A stretch of 64,000 nucleotides of DNA from the NCBI GenBank assembly GCA_900708905.1, contig CAADRB010000003.1:4012599-4076598 (forward strand), in the 5' to 3' direction. The number at the start of each line of letters is the position of its first letter. Position 1 is the first letter of the stretch. The notes beneath the pieces were generated by a model. The model saw nothing but the letters and a program-made list of their open reading frames with translations, did not search any database and was not told the DNA's origin. Of the stretch, positions 11,899 to 23,951 are shown piece after piece. This DNA comes from Hymenolepis diminuta. Its lineage: Eukaryota; Platyhelminthes; Cestoda; Cyclophyllidea; Hymenolepididae. The position numbers were made by a program, and so were the translations under genes.

Positions 11899-13880
11899 TC
11901 GACCTTCCAAGATGGCTATATTTTCCAGTATTTAAACTGATTATTAGTAAGTTATTATTCGTTGTCCTTCAAAAATCTCACACTGAAATTTCCTTCACCG
12001 TTACTTAGGAGATCAATCAATCAGATGACAATGTAATGGGTTTCTCCTTTTCCGTGTTTTACATTTATATGGGTCCCTTATAGTTTTGCTTTTGTTCACT
12101 GTTCCAATTGCTTACTTGCGCATTTTGAGTGCCCAGGAATTATGCATGCCCCATTTGACCGACCAACCTTCTTATCTATCATGCACGTCATAGAATTTTG
12201 CTCGTCCATTATCATCCCTCCCCATTGGTGCTCATTCTGGTTAGGAAGAATATGACCGCACACCGCACGACTGAAGGCTGCAATTATCCCAAATATGTCG
12301 AAAAAATAGGTTGAAGTTTTAAAAGGTCTGTGTTCGAATTTTAATGTCAGTATTCTAATAGGAAAAATACCAATTTATGGAAAAGGGTAGATAATTCTGG
12401 GCTCTAAAAATATTTGACAGCAGTATTTACCGGACCAGAAGTCCAAAGTTTGAATGTGAACACAAAGAGAGATTATGGGAGAGGCGAAGATGTATGCATT
12501 AAGATTGGAAGAAAAGAAACAAGTACCTGTCCTGAGAACGTTGAAACAGATGTGTGGTATATCGACCGAATTAGGATATGCTAAGTTAACTTGACATTTT
12601 CGCGTACATTATTAGCCTGTGGAGCAACCAATCAGCAATTGACAGTTAGAAGAGAGTCAAAATATGTGTTTTTGAGTTTGTATTGGTCCCTAACTTTTTT
12701 GAAATTTAAGGTATCCCTATTCATTTTAAATGCAAAGTATTGAATTGGACTGATGTCTTGCCTGGTTTAAACAACTTATACTGATCAAAATTAATCGGAA
12801 ACAGAAAGTAGTGATAGAGTAATTAATTAATTGCAATGTTATTGCACTTTTTCTATATACCAATTATGAATTATGTAATTGAAAGTAACCAGCAAAAACA
12901 TCCAAAGTAATCTTAAATAAAAATAATCATAGATAAGCTTTGAAACACTTGTCTTCTTGCCTTATTATGTGTCGTTCTATTGTATAGTACATTTGTATAA
13001 TTAGGCCAATTTTGATATGCGGCAATTGGCCTTTGGTTACGTATTCTCGTTTTACATAACGAAGAGCTATATTTAAGCCAACTCAATTTCAATCTTCATT
13101 TCTAATAAATTGCAAGATAGTGCGGGAAAAATTGGAGGATTCTTAGCGAAAATTCTAATTCTGCTGCCGTATTTATTAACTTAACTTAACCCGTGGAGGT
13201 TGCCATTCAGATTATTTGATGGTGGCCACTCTTAATTCCTCTCTGAGTTATGCCCGTGGAATCCTTCTAGTCCGCATATTAGTCCAAAACCAATTATAAT
13301 CATTCCCTCCCATTTCTACTCACATCTTATTGCACTTGGTTTTTATTCTCTCGGTCAAATCCAAGTCTAGAGTGCAGTTGAAGTGAAGCTTTATAAGCTA
13401 AACTTGATTCCTGTTGCTAACCGCATTTTACTGAATAAATTATATTATCGTCAAGTCTGCCAAACCCCTTGGCGTCTGACACAACACTATTTTTAACTTC
13501 ATAATCACCATGTGTATCCCAAAACTCCCAGCTAGATAACCCAATGTCTCAAGTACTTTAGCTGTCTTTGCCAATTCCACATCTATCCACTGTCTCATCT
13601 TGCTTAAATTCTGCATTTCAATCCCTCTCCCTCTGCTGCTCCTCATTGAAGAATTACCCCCATTAAGTCTTATCCTTTATATTTCAACATCCGATGACCT
13701 CTAATCCCAGCAATAATACAGCAGTCTAACAATAGCGATAAACTTTACTTATAATTGGAGAAATAATCCCTTTACAAGTTGAATAAGAGAAGTTCTAATG
13801 TCTCTCTTCTTCCAATAATATAATTTTTAAAAATGTAAAACAAAAAATACACTTCTGAAGCACAAATACTTAAATACACA
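11899..13880. other. Intergenic, no gene seen
   Basis: About 2 kb of AT-rich sequence between the unrecognised gene and RNase H2B, both on the minus strand. No exon with splice sites or recognisable protein was found. The ORF at 13440-13646 (minus) has no supporting context. Confidence 0.45.
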
Positions 13881-13886
13881 TTTATT
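13881..13886 (-). terminator. Poly(A) signal of RNASEH2B gene
   Basis: AATAAA on the minus strand, 22 bases beyond the RNase H2B stop codon (13908-13910). Canonical hexamer, implying a very short 3' UTR. Confidence 0.6.
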
Positions 13887-13907
13887 TGACAAATACAGGC
13901 AAACGCG

Positions 13908-15065
13908 TTATTTTTTGCCAAAAAAGCTCATCAAAGACTTTGATCCCTGGGCTTTCTTAAGTAGCTTGGCTCGTGCAGTTGACTGAGTCTAAAACAAATA
14001 AATTGTCAATGAAAACAACCTCAGCACCTGCACAATTTCAAAGTAAACGCAACATACCGAAGCCGGATTAGAAGTACTGGTTCGTTTCGAATAGTCTAAA
14101 GTCGGCCCATGGAAATCGGAATTAGAAAATCTGGGCTTCTTTGCAACAACAGATTGCTCTTGAATGTTTCCCTTATCCACATTTGAAATAGTAACCAAAC
14201 CCAGAGAAGCAAATAGCTTGTCAATAAATTGACCGGGAAGTTTATCCGCCACAATCTGGAAAGCTAGATTTTGAAGAGCCGATGTATCTAAATTTCCATC
14301 TGTCAGTGCTGATGCAGCTGTGGAATCTAAGAAATAATCAATAAGAAAGGAACTCGTGCACACTTTCTGCATAGAAAGACGCTACAGCAGAATCTCCACA
14401 AGAGGTTGACAGTATAGCACGTAGTTGAAGAGATTGAGCAGGATGTATTATTTCCTGAGCAGCCTCACAAATCCTATCGACTCCACTCTTAAGCCAATCA
14501 ATTAACTTTTCATCATTCAACCGAAGAACTTTCAACCCACAGGTCTCTGATTCAAAAGAAATTAATTCATCGGAAACCCAGACTAACCTTTAGAATCACA
14601 AACTGAACAGAGCTTATCGAAAAGACAATCGGAAAATAGCTCTGGAAAACCAGGGGCCATATCCGATCTAATGAGAACATCCAAAGTTGTAAATTTGTCC
14701 ATCTTTAGAAGTGCGGGCAGAAAAAGAAATACAGGATTAATTGGTGAAAGCACGAAAATATCACCGCCTAAGAAAAGAGTAAGTTAGGAAATTAAGGGTC
14801 ATTACACCGCGAGATCTGATTACCGATGAATAGAGATCGCTTCGGAAGACCAATTTTCTGCAGCTCAAAAATAATTCCAGAATCGTTTGAAACAATAAAA
14901 ATACATTTCTTCCCTATCCAATAATAGGACACATGAACTAACTACCTGTTCTAGGATGCAACAAATGAACACACTTGGATTTTCGTAATTTAATGTTCAG
15001 TGGATCTAAAATGTGAATCTCTTAAAAAATATACCTGCAGATATTAATAAACGCAGGTGATTCAT
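13908..15065 (-). CDS. RNASEH2B: Ribonuclease H2 subunit B
   Basis: This is the non-catalytic B subunit of the nuclear RNase H2 complex, which removes ribonucleotides and RNA:DNA hybrids from the genome. Seven exons, in coding order 15065-15035, 15005-14946, 14913-14824, 14767-14588, 14546-14364, 14326-14058, 13988-13908 (TAA), give 297 residues; human has 312. All introns are tiny (29, 32, 56, 41, 37, 69 bp). Segments that align with the family are the N-terminal triple-barrel part with FVLSPINPVFLFLPALLK (human FATPVDPLFLLLHYLIK), the helical part with FQIVADKLPGQFIDKLF, and the C-terminal KSLMSFFGKK, which matches the PCNA-interacting (PIP-like) tail of human RNASEH2B (KSIDTFFG). The gene is transcribed away from TMEM87 from a shared 333-bp upstream region. 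Identification rests on alignment from memory across several blocks and on consistent phases. Confidence 0.9.
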
Positions 15066-15398
15066 TGTTATTTGAGGTGCAATCAATAATAAAAACAATA
15101 TATACACGGTAAAAAATTTGAAGCATACAATCTCATCAGAATTTCACAAAGTGTGTCGAGGTCGTTTGTACAACTTCGATAAAATTCTTACTAATATTTA
15201 ATTAAAATTAAAATAAAATTGCAATTTAAAGGAACATCAATTAAAATTTATGAAAAAATTAAAATTATGATTCTTGCCAGCTTAAAGATTACTAAAACAA
15301 AAATCTTATTTAACGTTAAATATTTTATTTTTAAAAACAGTTGTTTAATAAAATTAATTTATGTATTTTGCTTACCAACATTACGAGCGGCGTATTTG
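15066..15398. promoter_or_regulatory. Shared (bidirectional) promoter region, RNASEH2B / TMEM87
   Basis: The 333 bases between two divergent start codons must contain the 5' UTRs and promoters of both genes. The sequence is strongly AT-rich with no clear TATA/Inr pair that I can assign. No other gene fits here. Confidence 0.6.
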
Positions 15399-18300
15399 AT
15401 GGTCTTTAGCCTGACGCCGATGTCAAATGTTGGAATGTTTGGCGTACTGGTGCTCCTATCATATTATTTTGCCTTTGTCGCTGCCGTCCCGGAAGTTGGT
15501 CACTGGGAGGTTGAAGTTCCTGTGGTATTTGATTAAATTTTCAATAATTATTCTCTCTAGAATACCAATTTATTTTTTTCCAAGTCGGTTTTCGAAGATA
15601 CTGATATCAGTTTTAAAAGTATTTAATTTTCTGGTTTTCTTATCTAATTAGTTCTTTGTACTAAGATTATTGATGTGCGGTTATCATTATCGGTTTATTG
15701 GTCCGAGTGCGCTGATGCATTTGCTGATGTGAGGGAGGTAAAATTTCTCTTATGCTTCCATTACTTCTTTAGACATTTAACAATTCCAAATTTATGATTG
15801 AGGTTTCTTCCGATTTAAAACCCGATTCTATCGTTAAAAATGAGAAGCAAACCACTTGTACCCCTAACCAGCCAGTATTATTCGGAACTAAAGTTTCAAG
15901 AGCTGGTACACAAATGACCATTTTATCTGTAAACTGTATTGATCCAAAGAACTGTGCTGGAATAGTTGATGGTAATGTGGTCCCTTATTTTTTTCTACTT
16001 TCTTTAGTTCACGTTACTACTGATATTAGGAGTAGTTATGGGTACCTTTCCGCCATCGAATATCCACTTCGAACAGTAAGAACTATCTCATGATTATTGT
16101 TTTAGTTTTATGGAGTATTGTCTCTTAGCTATGCTCTCCTGGGTTTTCTGTGGCTTTGTTTCACTGTCTGTCATTGGAAGGATCTTTTAAGGATCCAATA
16201 TTACATTTCCCTAATGATTTTTATCGGTCTTATTGAACACATAACCTTCTATGCTCTCTACGAAACTCTTAATCGAACTGGCCTTACTCTCAAAGGTGCT
16301 TTGGTATTCGCTATTGTTGTTAGCTGTTTAAAGCGAACTCTCGCTCGTTTTCTAATTCTTATTGTCTGCGTTGGGTAAGTGTTAATTTGACTAATATTGA
16401 TTCCCATTTTTAATCAAGTTATGGTATCACTAAGTCTCGACTGGGTGCCGCTTACCGACGTATTGTTTGGATCTGTGTGATATATCTTCTGTGTTGCTTA
16501 TTGGACAGTTTTCTGCGTGCTTTCCATCCACGTTTCAAACCCTCTTTGTCGATTCTCCTTGGCGGTTTACCGATGATTGTTGTTGACTTAGCGATTCTCT
16601 GGTGGAGCTTTTCGTACCTTGTTTCAACTCTTCGTGAGACGAGAATGCGAAGAAATAAGGTCAAACACCGTCTTTATCGAATTTTCTCAACTCTCCTCAT
16701 TGGCGTATCAGTCGGTGAGCCTGTCTACTTAAGGGGCTTTTACGTAGATGTAATTTGATGACGTATTGAGTTTTCTTATTATTTTTTTTATTTTTAGTAT
16801 CTGTAATATGTATGGGTGTGTCAGTCTTTCTTCTTCATTGGAAACCGTGTACTAGGGTGAGTTATTGCCCTTATTACTGCCATTTTTGTTATCTTACAAT
16901 GTTTTCCTCAACCCAATAAGCGAGTTAATTAACAGACTAGTAGTTTGCCTGTTTACTGGGACTTCAGTTAATTGTTTGTTCCTAGGCGTCTATAATTTAA
17001 AACTTTTATGACATCGTATTACCTATTTAGATATATTACTTTTAGTGCTTGAATCGCAGAATATATTTTGTGTCTATTTATTCTGCCGTTATGCTAAGTG
17101 GGATAAAATTTTAAAATGTCATTCTCGGTTTTTGAGTAATTAGAAACTTTGACTTCCTCTAAAACTTCAAGTAATGTAGGCACATATGTTTAAATTTGAG
17201 CTGAGAAAATAAAACGAATGTTATTTTCAACCAAAACAAAATTCACCTTTCGAAGGACTACTCGGATTGATGAAAGTGAAGGGAAATTGAGGTATCTCTC
17301 TTTCCGGACAAGTTTCTCAACTTTTGGCTTCACTGTGAATTCACAAGCCGCCAAAACTACCTCCTTTTATCTTTTTCCAGAGATTTACTACTGCTTATAT
17401 TGGGGCACTGTAATTTCTTTTTAACCGGAATAGAGGTCACATTTAAGTTGTGTAATAGTTCATATTTTTCAAATAACCTCTTTTATGTTGATGTAAAGCA
17501 CTTCTGCTGAGAAATGTTGTTATCTTATTGGCCACCCTGATTCTGACAGTTTTTCGAGAGGAACACGAGATTGTTGACTGCTATTTTAAACAGATATCTC
17601 TGCCTTATTGGCTACAGCCTCTTGTTTATTTCATATACTAATTAGTGGAGTCATTCAGATTGTCAGGTAGGTGTTAGTGCTGTATTTTTTCCACTAATCT
17701 AAAAGACAGCAAAATTAGTCGGCTTTATCTCTCTTACTTATATTTTATAGAATTAAAGCCTGAATTGAGTAAGCGTAAACATGTATATAAACTCGCCTGA
17801 GTTTATCTCACCTCACGTAGGCATTGAATAACACCAGCAACTACGTCAATTTTGTCGCACATTCGTAAACGTGGCAGTATTTTGAATTCATTTACATTTA
17901 TGTAAATATTAGATCCCCCCCCACCACCACTTGTTTTGATGCAACACGGTTCCATTTAAGCGCTGGTGCAAGTGATCTTAAGAGTACGTACCTGGCAGTA
18001 CGTGGAAAGTTGGCTCTCTTCAGCAGGTAAAGTAAGTAAATTATTATTTTCCATATCCATGGATAAAAAGTCATTTGTGTTCCATAATTACAAATCTCAG
18101 TGAAAGGAAGTATTTTTTTGGTATGATAAACTCGCATTCTGCCACCTCTCTTGATGAATATTTTGTTTTTTTGTTGCCTTGAATATTATAACTGTCGATT
18201 TATTTATTCAGTTTTACGCTCGACAGTTTTGCTTACTACTCAGCCTACGTTAGAGTAAGTGTATTGGCACTTTCCTATCGTTTTCGGCTACGTCTTAAGA

Positions 18301-21300
18301 TTTGTCACCAGCTCTATTCGGAATTGGTCGAATGAATCTTTTTCTGAAAAGTCTTTTAGGGGATTGATTACTCTTATTCTTAAATCATAGGCAATTGAGA
18401 ATGTCATTGAGAGAAATCGGATTTCTCATCAAGGAGGCTCAATGATGTCATTCTACAACTCAAGATAAGAGTTTTAATATTCTTTCCTATGGGCTTGAAA
18501 ATTACTTAATTTGACGGTTTTTATTGCCCTTGATACGGTTTGAAGCATCCAAATAGTAGGCATTTGAGGCCACTGAAGTTTTTGTGATCTCTTCTATGCT
18601 ATAAAAACGTTATTTTCCTTCTGAGCATATTCACAAACAATTAACAGCTTTTCATTTCATTGCTTCAATATCGAGTTTCACATCTTGATAAAGTGGAATA
18701 GACTGTTTTGGTATTTTTAGTTATGTCAGACTTTCTTAGCAATGATTTGTGTGTGTTCTTTCTTTTTTACTCATTCCTAGTACCTTGAAAGGAGTCAAGT
18801 TTATACCCACTAGTTATGAGATTCGCTGAAATAATAAGGTACGCCTCTCTGCTACTGAGTAATGGTATTATTTACAAATGCTACCTCGCAAACTGATGAA
18901 GAGTACTTAGATAAGGAAGGTGGTGCAAGTTGTGCTAAATGATATCGCACATACTTTCGCTCCTTCTAACTGATGAATTTCGTCTGAATGCTGGGAATAT
19001 ATTTCTTTGTAATGAAGGGATAAATTCTATCTAATATGTATCTACTGTTATTCTTTTATTTTCTCTTTTATTTACTGAACACAAATTTTTGACAGAAGGT
19101 CGGTGACCAATCTCTCTAAAAGGATTGCGTGATTTTGGTCTTAAAAGTCGCTTTTCTTACTTTTATCTTCAAGTTATTTTTCTAAACAGGTCTCCTGCCT
19201 ATGTTTTATTTGACATAATTTGAGTTAAAGAAATTCTCGGAATATCTAATAATTGGAAATATCACATTAGACAATTGTAATTCCTTTTATAGTTTTTAAT
19301 ATTTTAAGGTGACCAGCGAATGAAGCTTGTAAGTAATTTGTTTAGTTCATTGGCCCCCCTTTAAAAGTGCTTTATAAATTGCTCTATGCATTCTTTTCTG
19401 GCACGTGATACGGTTTGGAGTTCAGAATTCATTAGTACACCGAATAAAGCATCTCCTCTTTTTCCTGGGGGAGTAGTGGAAAACTTATTTCTTCCTTCCG
19501 AATACGTTAGACTTGTAAGAAGAAATCGATGATGCAACTAATCTTCTAAGTTTCTTGTGATTCTTCCAAATGTAAGACTGCTGTGCAGAATACGAAATGA
19601 GCGAAAATAGGCATCCCTTGAAATGCTTTTATGAGCTTGGTTTTTAGAAAGGTAACCCTAGAACTTCAAGCTTGACAAGAAGTCATTTTAAAATATGTGA
19701 ACACCAAAATGCACGAGAGGTAGTCGTTAAGTTTCGCAGGACTCTTCAGTTAATGCACTAGAACTTGATAGCCATACGCCTTACGGTCTGTTACTAGATG
19801 GCCTTATTATTTATGCCTTGTCATTGAGAGTTATTATCAATTGCCGGAAATTACTCCTAATTCGCTCGGTTTCGGTCTCCACAACTAAAAAATGGTGTAT
19901 TGATAGGGTGAAACTAAATGTTTGCCGTTGGTCAACTAAGTCAGTCAATTATTTCATACATCTGCAGCATTGTGATAATAATAATTACTATTATTATCTG
20001 CGGTGTTAAAAAATCACAAATTTTAACTGTGGGAAGCAGCTGAAATTAATTAACAGAAACCCCAATAAATAATAAATTAAAGTGGGTCAAAAAAGATGCT
20101 GAAAACAAAGGTCAAGTTATCAAAGATTCTTAGTCAATTTGATCTTCGGATTCGGGTTGTACGATATTCAATAAATAAGGAGATCAAATTCAAATTTCAT
20201 GATCCATCCTCTGGATTGCAGCAGATGGTTGTCTTCAATTTTCAGCGCTTATTGATCGCTTATTTTTATTTGGCCGCTTCATTTCACTTTTCTCCCAATG
20301 GCTAAGAAGGCGGATTGATATTCAATAGCTTACAGTTTTAACATAGTGGGTATGAGGTAGGTGAGTTGTGATGGAATGAAGCTGATCTGTAGCAATCAAA
20401 TTGCTGACTGTTTTCTGTCAAGAAATAATAGCTGTCTCAGGATTGATGATACACTGTTTCTTTTCTCTTAGCTAAAGTCTAGTTTATTTACTTTTTCAGA
20501 ATTATTTCCATCGTTTTTCTTAATATGACGAAATGCCTTTACTAAATTGAATTTTACCTCATTTATATCTGTCTTTATGGCTTATTTAATCTTTCTTACC
20601 ACTCTTTTGTTTAACATCTTATTTATAGAAATGACTATATTTGGTTCAGTAATACGCCCGTATAATGACTTCTCTTCAGTACGCTTTTCACACTTTGTTA
20701 TTAATTTATATGAGTTTCAAGGAGTTCACCGGTAAGAATACAAGGCACATTTTTCGATAGGAAATAGGTTTCGCTTTATTGAACGAAAATCTGGAAGGCA
20801 ATCAGAATTTACGAGGCCGTGACCAATCAGGCATTAGGCAATAGCAGAATCTGAGTTTCAGTGTGTCATCTCCTTATCCAATTATTCCTAATGGACTTGA
20901 TAGTTCGTATTTGCTGTCTTTGTAGGTATGTGATGGCAAATGTCAATTCTAACTCTTCTGTTCATTTCAGGCCTGGCGATACATTTGGTTCGATGAGACC
21001 TTCTGGCAACTTCTCTTTTTTGCAGTTCTCTTCGCAATAGTCATTCTCTGGCGTCCGAGCAGCACAAATCGTCTCTACGCTCGGAGCGCTTTCCTCGACC
21101 CCGATGTTGAACCGCCTCCAGAAGACCTTGAGGAACGCCTATTGGATGTCATTGTCTCTGGTACGCTGTCTTCGCTACTTTATTACTTGTTTACGGTGTA
21201 TGTTAACTTGATTTTCACTTCGTCCAGCGTATAAATAATCTCTCGACCCTTAGGCAGTTTGTCAATTTTTCCCCTTATCTGAATCCAGCGTTTTGAGTAG

Positions 21301-23073
21301 TACTCTTACGTAGCCACAATTTCAGACTACTGGTTGCAAGGTTGTCACACTCCTTGCTAATGAAAATACTCTGTTACTGTCCTTTCCTACTTCCTATTTT
21401 ATAGATAGTGGAGTTCATACTGCTCTATGGATTGACTGGTTTTATCCATTATATGCTGATCTCTCGAGGCTGAAATCCCTTCCTACTCCCCTTTTCTCAT
21501 GTTTCATTAATCGGGATCTGATAAATTTGTTTTAATCTTCGATTAAGATATTATTCTGTCATTGTTGATCTCAAAGATCATAATTAGTTTTAAAGTGAAG
21601 TAAGTAGTCCGATTGTTTGAATGAATAAATCGAAGACTTTTATCACGTTCCTAAACATATTGTGATATGCAACTTTTGCGCGATTCTTCAAAATGTGCTT
21701 TAAGTACTTGTAACTTTTGAAGTCTTTTTTTCGTCATCAAGGATAGTTCAAATCAGTTTTTATCACGGTTTATTTCTGCTAAAACACAAGTGAAAACATG
21801 AATCTGAGGTACAACGGTTCTTAATAGTTGATATTTGTACTTATAATCGGCTTCGTTCAGCAACTTATCAGAGAAAGGGAGGCAGATAATCAGAAAGTTT
21901 ATTGTAAGTTTTGAGGTGTCAAAAAATGAAGGCATTACCGTTTTCCAGCAAACAGTCCCATAAAATCGGAATTCCGACAAATGCTCATTTTTAAAACAGT
22001 TGTGCTCGTGAATACGGATAATCGTTATTCAATTTTGGTGGAAATTGGCCTTTGTTACATTGGAATGTTTTCGTCATGCTGCTTTTCAGGTTTTGGTTTA
22101 CCGGCATTTCATCAGACCTGGAGAGAAAGAAAAGACAGAATTGCGATTTAGTGACTAAGATTTTCCTGTTTTAGAATTTTTTTTCCTACCTAATTGACGA
22201 TATGGTTTTCAAACCGTTTGATGCACGATTGCTTGATAAAATCCAAACTTCCTTTCGTAGTTGTCATAAGGAAGATCAGTATGTTAGATCTCAGTTGCAG
22301 ATTTCCTAAAACTACCATTTAAAATAGCACTTCACACTGAAGGTCGTTTTATTGCCTTGTCACAAGACAGGTCGTTAAGAAGTAATTTATGCAGTCAGAG
22401 CCTCAAAGAACTAACTTCATTTGAGCTCTGTATTCATCAGGTTGTTCAGCTTTTGCTTTCTAACTGAAAGTTTTAGCTTTCAAGTATCAGGATTTGATTC
22501 TCTAACTTCCTGAATAATTTCTTGTCTGCTTACGGGTCGGTAGTTGGTCTTGCTGCCTCGGAACACCTATCCTTCCTATTTCTAAACATTGCACAACCCA
22601 CTAAAGTTCTTTCAAGGATTACTTTGATGTATTCAATTACTTAAATTTGATTTATGTAGTGTTTTTTATGAAAGCATATGTGTATGTATATATATATATA
22701 TATATTTTATAGGAATAAATGATGACGAGCAAGGCAGAAAGAATAGCAAGACTGCTGCGACAGAGGTATGATTTGGGTTTACTAATCTTACTTACCAACG
22801 CTATTTGGGAAAACGATTCATTTCTGACCTATTTAGGACGAAGCTCTACGGTGGGCTGAAGAAAACATTCCATCTTCTCACGATAACCCGTAAGTAATTT
22901 TTTTGATTTGTTCGTTCATTTAACCAATGAGATCACTCGCCGATGTCATTTCGAGTAGTGGGTGACCATATGAGCTCTAATTGGCTCTTTTTCTCTCTCT
23001 TTACAGGGCCTTTTCCGATGATAAACCGAATCAAGGCAATGTTAGCTCAGGAGTTCAATTCAAAATGGACTAG
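15399..23073 (+). CDS. TMEM87: TMEM87A/B-type Golgi seven-transmembrane protein
   Basis: A GOST-family protein with an N-terminal luminal GOLD-like domain and a seven-helix membrane domain. Human TMEM87A/B are Golgi proteins linked to retrograde transport and mechanosensitive currents. Twelve exons: 15399-15524, 15561-15618, 15652-15737, 15773-15971, 16008-16075, 16106-16374, 16419-16714, 16798-16856, 20971-21160, 22713-22765, 22837-22889, 23007-23073 (TAG), giving 507 residues; human is about 555. A hydrophobic signal-like segment spans residues 10-30. The luminal part follows to about residue 179 with paired cysteines, and membrane helices follow from FYGVLSLSYALLGFLWL. Diagnostic blocks are HWKDLLRIQ, CLKRTLARFLILIVCVGYG, GITKSRLG, VILWRPSSTNRLYA and the C-terminal LRWAEENIPSS. 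Intron sizes are strongly skewed: seven of 30-83 bp, then 4114 and 1552 bp. A or B paralogue identity cannot be assigned. Confidence 0.95.
16857..20970 (+). other. Large intron 8 of TMEM87 (4.1 kb)
   Basis: AT-rich intron between GTGAGT (16857) and TTTCAG (ending 20970). No amino acid of the family alignment is missing across this junction, so no coding exon is expected inside. Short ORFs here (for example 17218-17424, 19818-20009) have no support. Confidence 0.7.
21161..22712 (+). other. Intron 9 of TMEM87 (1.55 kb)
   Basis: Intron between donor GTACGC and an acceptor that directly follows a TA microsatellite. No coding content was recognised on either strand. Confidence 0.7.
22687..22704 (+). 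repeat. TA dinucleotide microsatellite next to a splice acceptor
   Basis: A run of alternating T and A ends about eight bases before the acceptor of TMEM87 exon 10 and so sits in its polypyrimidine/branch region. Length polymorphism here could affect splicing. Confidence 0.8.
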
Positions 23074-23349
23074 ACGGCTATACCAGTCGAACACTTTGCT
23101 ATTACTTATGTTTTTCATCCTTCTCCCCATTTTCCTTAATTTTTTGGCGATGTCTTTTTTTGGTTCATTTGTTGGAACGACAGACTACTTATCCTCAATT
23201 AAGTAGACTGTTATTTAAAATGCATTGAAATAATTAGATGAAATGATTTTTAAGGACAAGAAACTGAACTTACTACTTATCAGGCAATGAGTAGTATGTT
23301 CATTTTAATATTTTGATAGATATAGTTCATGGGTGGGATGCTTCACAAG

Positions 23350-23355
23350 AATAAA
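23350..23355 (+). terminator. Candidate poly(A) signal of TMEM87
   Basis: AATAAA on the plus strand, 277 bases after the TMEM87 stop codon (23071-23073). It is the first canonical hexamer downstream. Confidence 0.45.
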
Positions 23356-23591
23356 GATACGTAAATGTAATGGGAAATTTGAACTGTGATCTTTGAGTAA
23401 ATATGAATTCGACCGGGAATAATGAATCAAGTTGCTGCATAAACGAAATTACATTCAGCAGATTTGGTACGTGCTAATCATTTGTTTATGTGTCATTTAA
23501 TGTCTTAAACTAAGCCTGTATTAAAGAGGATCTGGTTATTGAGTTTGAGACACACTCTTAAGTCGCCTCCATTTCTCCACTAAAGTAAAAA

Positions 23592-23951
23592 ATGTTCGCT
23601 TGGCAGTTTGGTGTCATCTGGTTTATTACTCTTATTCATCAGATATCTTCAAAGATTGGATTCAATCCAGTCTTAATTTACCGTGGATGCAATGGAGGTG
23701 TATTTGGATACATGGGACTTCCCTCCGCCTTTGAATCCCGAGACTCTGGTGACCCAACACAATCGGCCCGAACATTACTCCAGACACGCAAGAAGAAGTT
23801 GGAAAAGATTCAAGATAGGACCAATATCCAAACTTATGGATCAACAACTCCCGCCGGGATAAAAATTGTTCATTTTTATCCAGGAAGGATTAAATTAACC
23901 ACTTTATTATTGATTATTTGCGAACTTTATCTGTTTGTTAAAGTTTACTAA
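23592..23951 (+). CDS. Possible small single-exon gene, 119 residues, unknown
   Basis: I do not recognise this product. An uninterrupted frame starts at an ATG in an A-rich context (AAAAATG) and ends at TAA. The N-terminus (about residues 1-22) is hydrophobic enough for a signal peptide or membrane anchor. The middle is polar and basic, with TRKKKLEKIQ and STTPAGIK, and the last 20 residues are again hydrophobic. It lies about 520 bases after the TMEM87 stop, beyond that gene's candidate poly(A) signal. A GT-AG pair of about 32 bp (GTGTCATC to CATCAG, about 23611-23642) lies inside; removing it shifts the frame to an early stop. It may be a chance ORF, but its residue composition is more protein-like than other intergenic frames here. 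Confidence 0.3.
   Translation: MFAWQFGVIWFITLIHQISSKIGFNPVLIYRGCNGGVFGYMGLPSAFESRDSGDPTQSARTLLQTRKKKLEKIQDRTNIQTYGSTTPAGIKIVHFYPGRIKLTTLLLIICELYLFVKVY

Noticed and set aside
17923..17938. C-rich tract with CCACCACCACC
   Set aside because: Short low-complexity run inside an intron; no repeat family or function can be supported.
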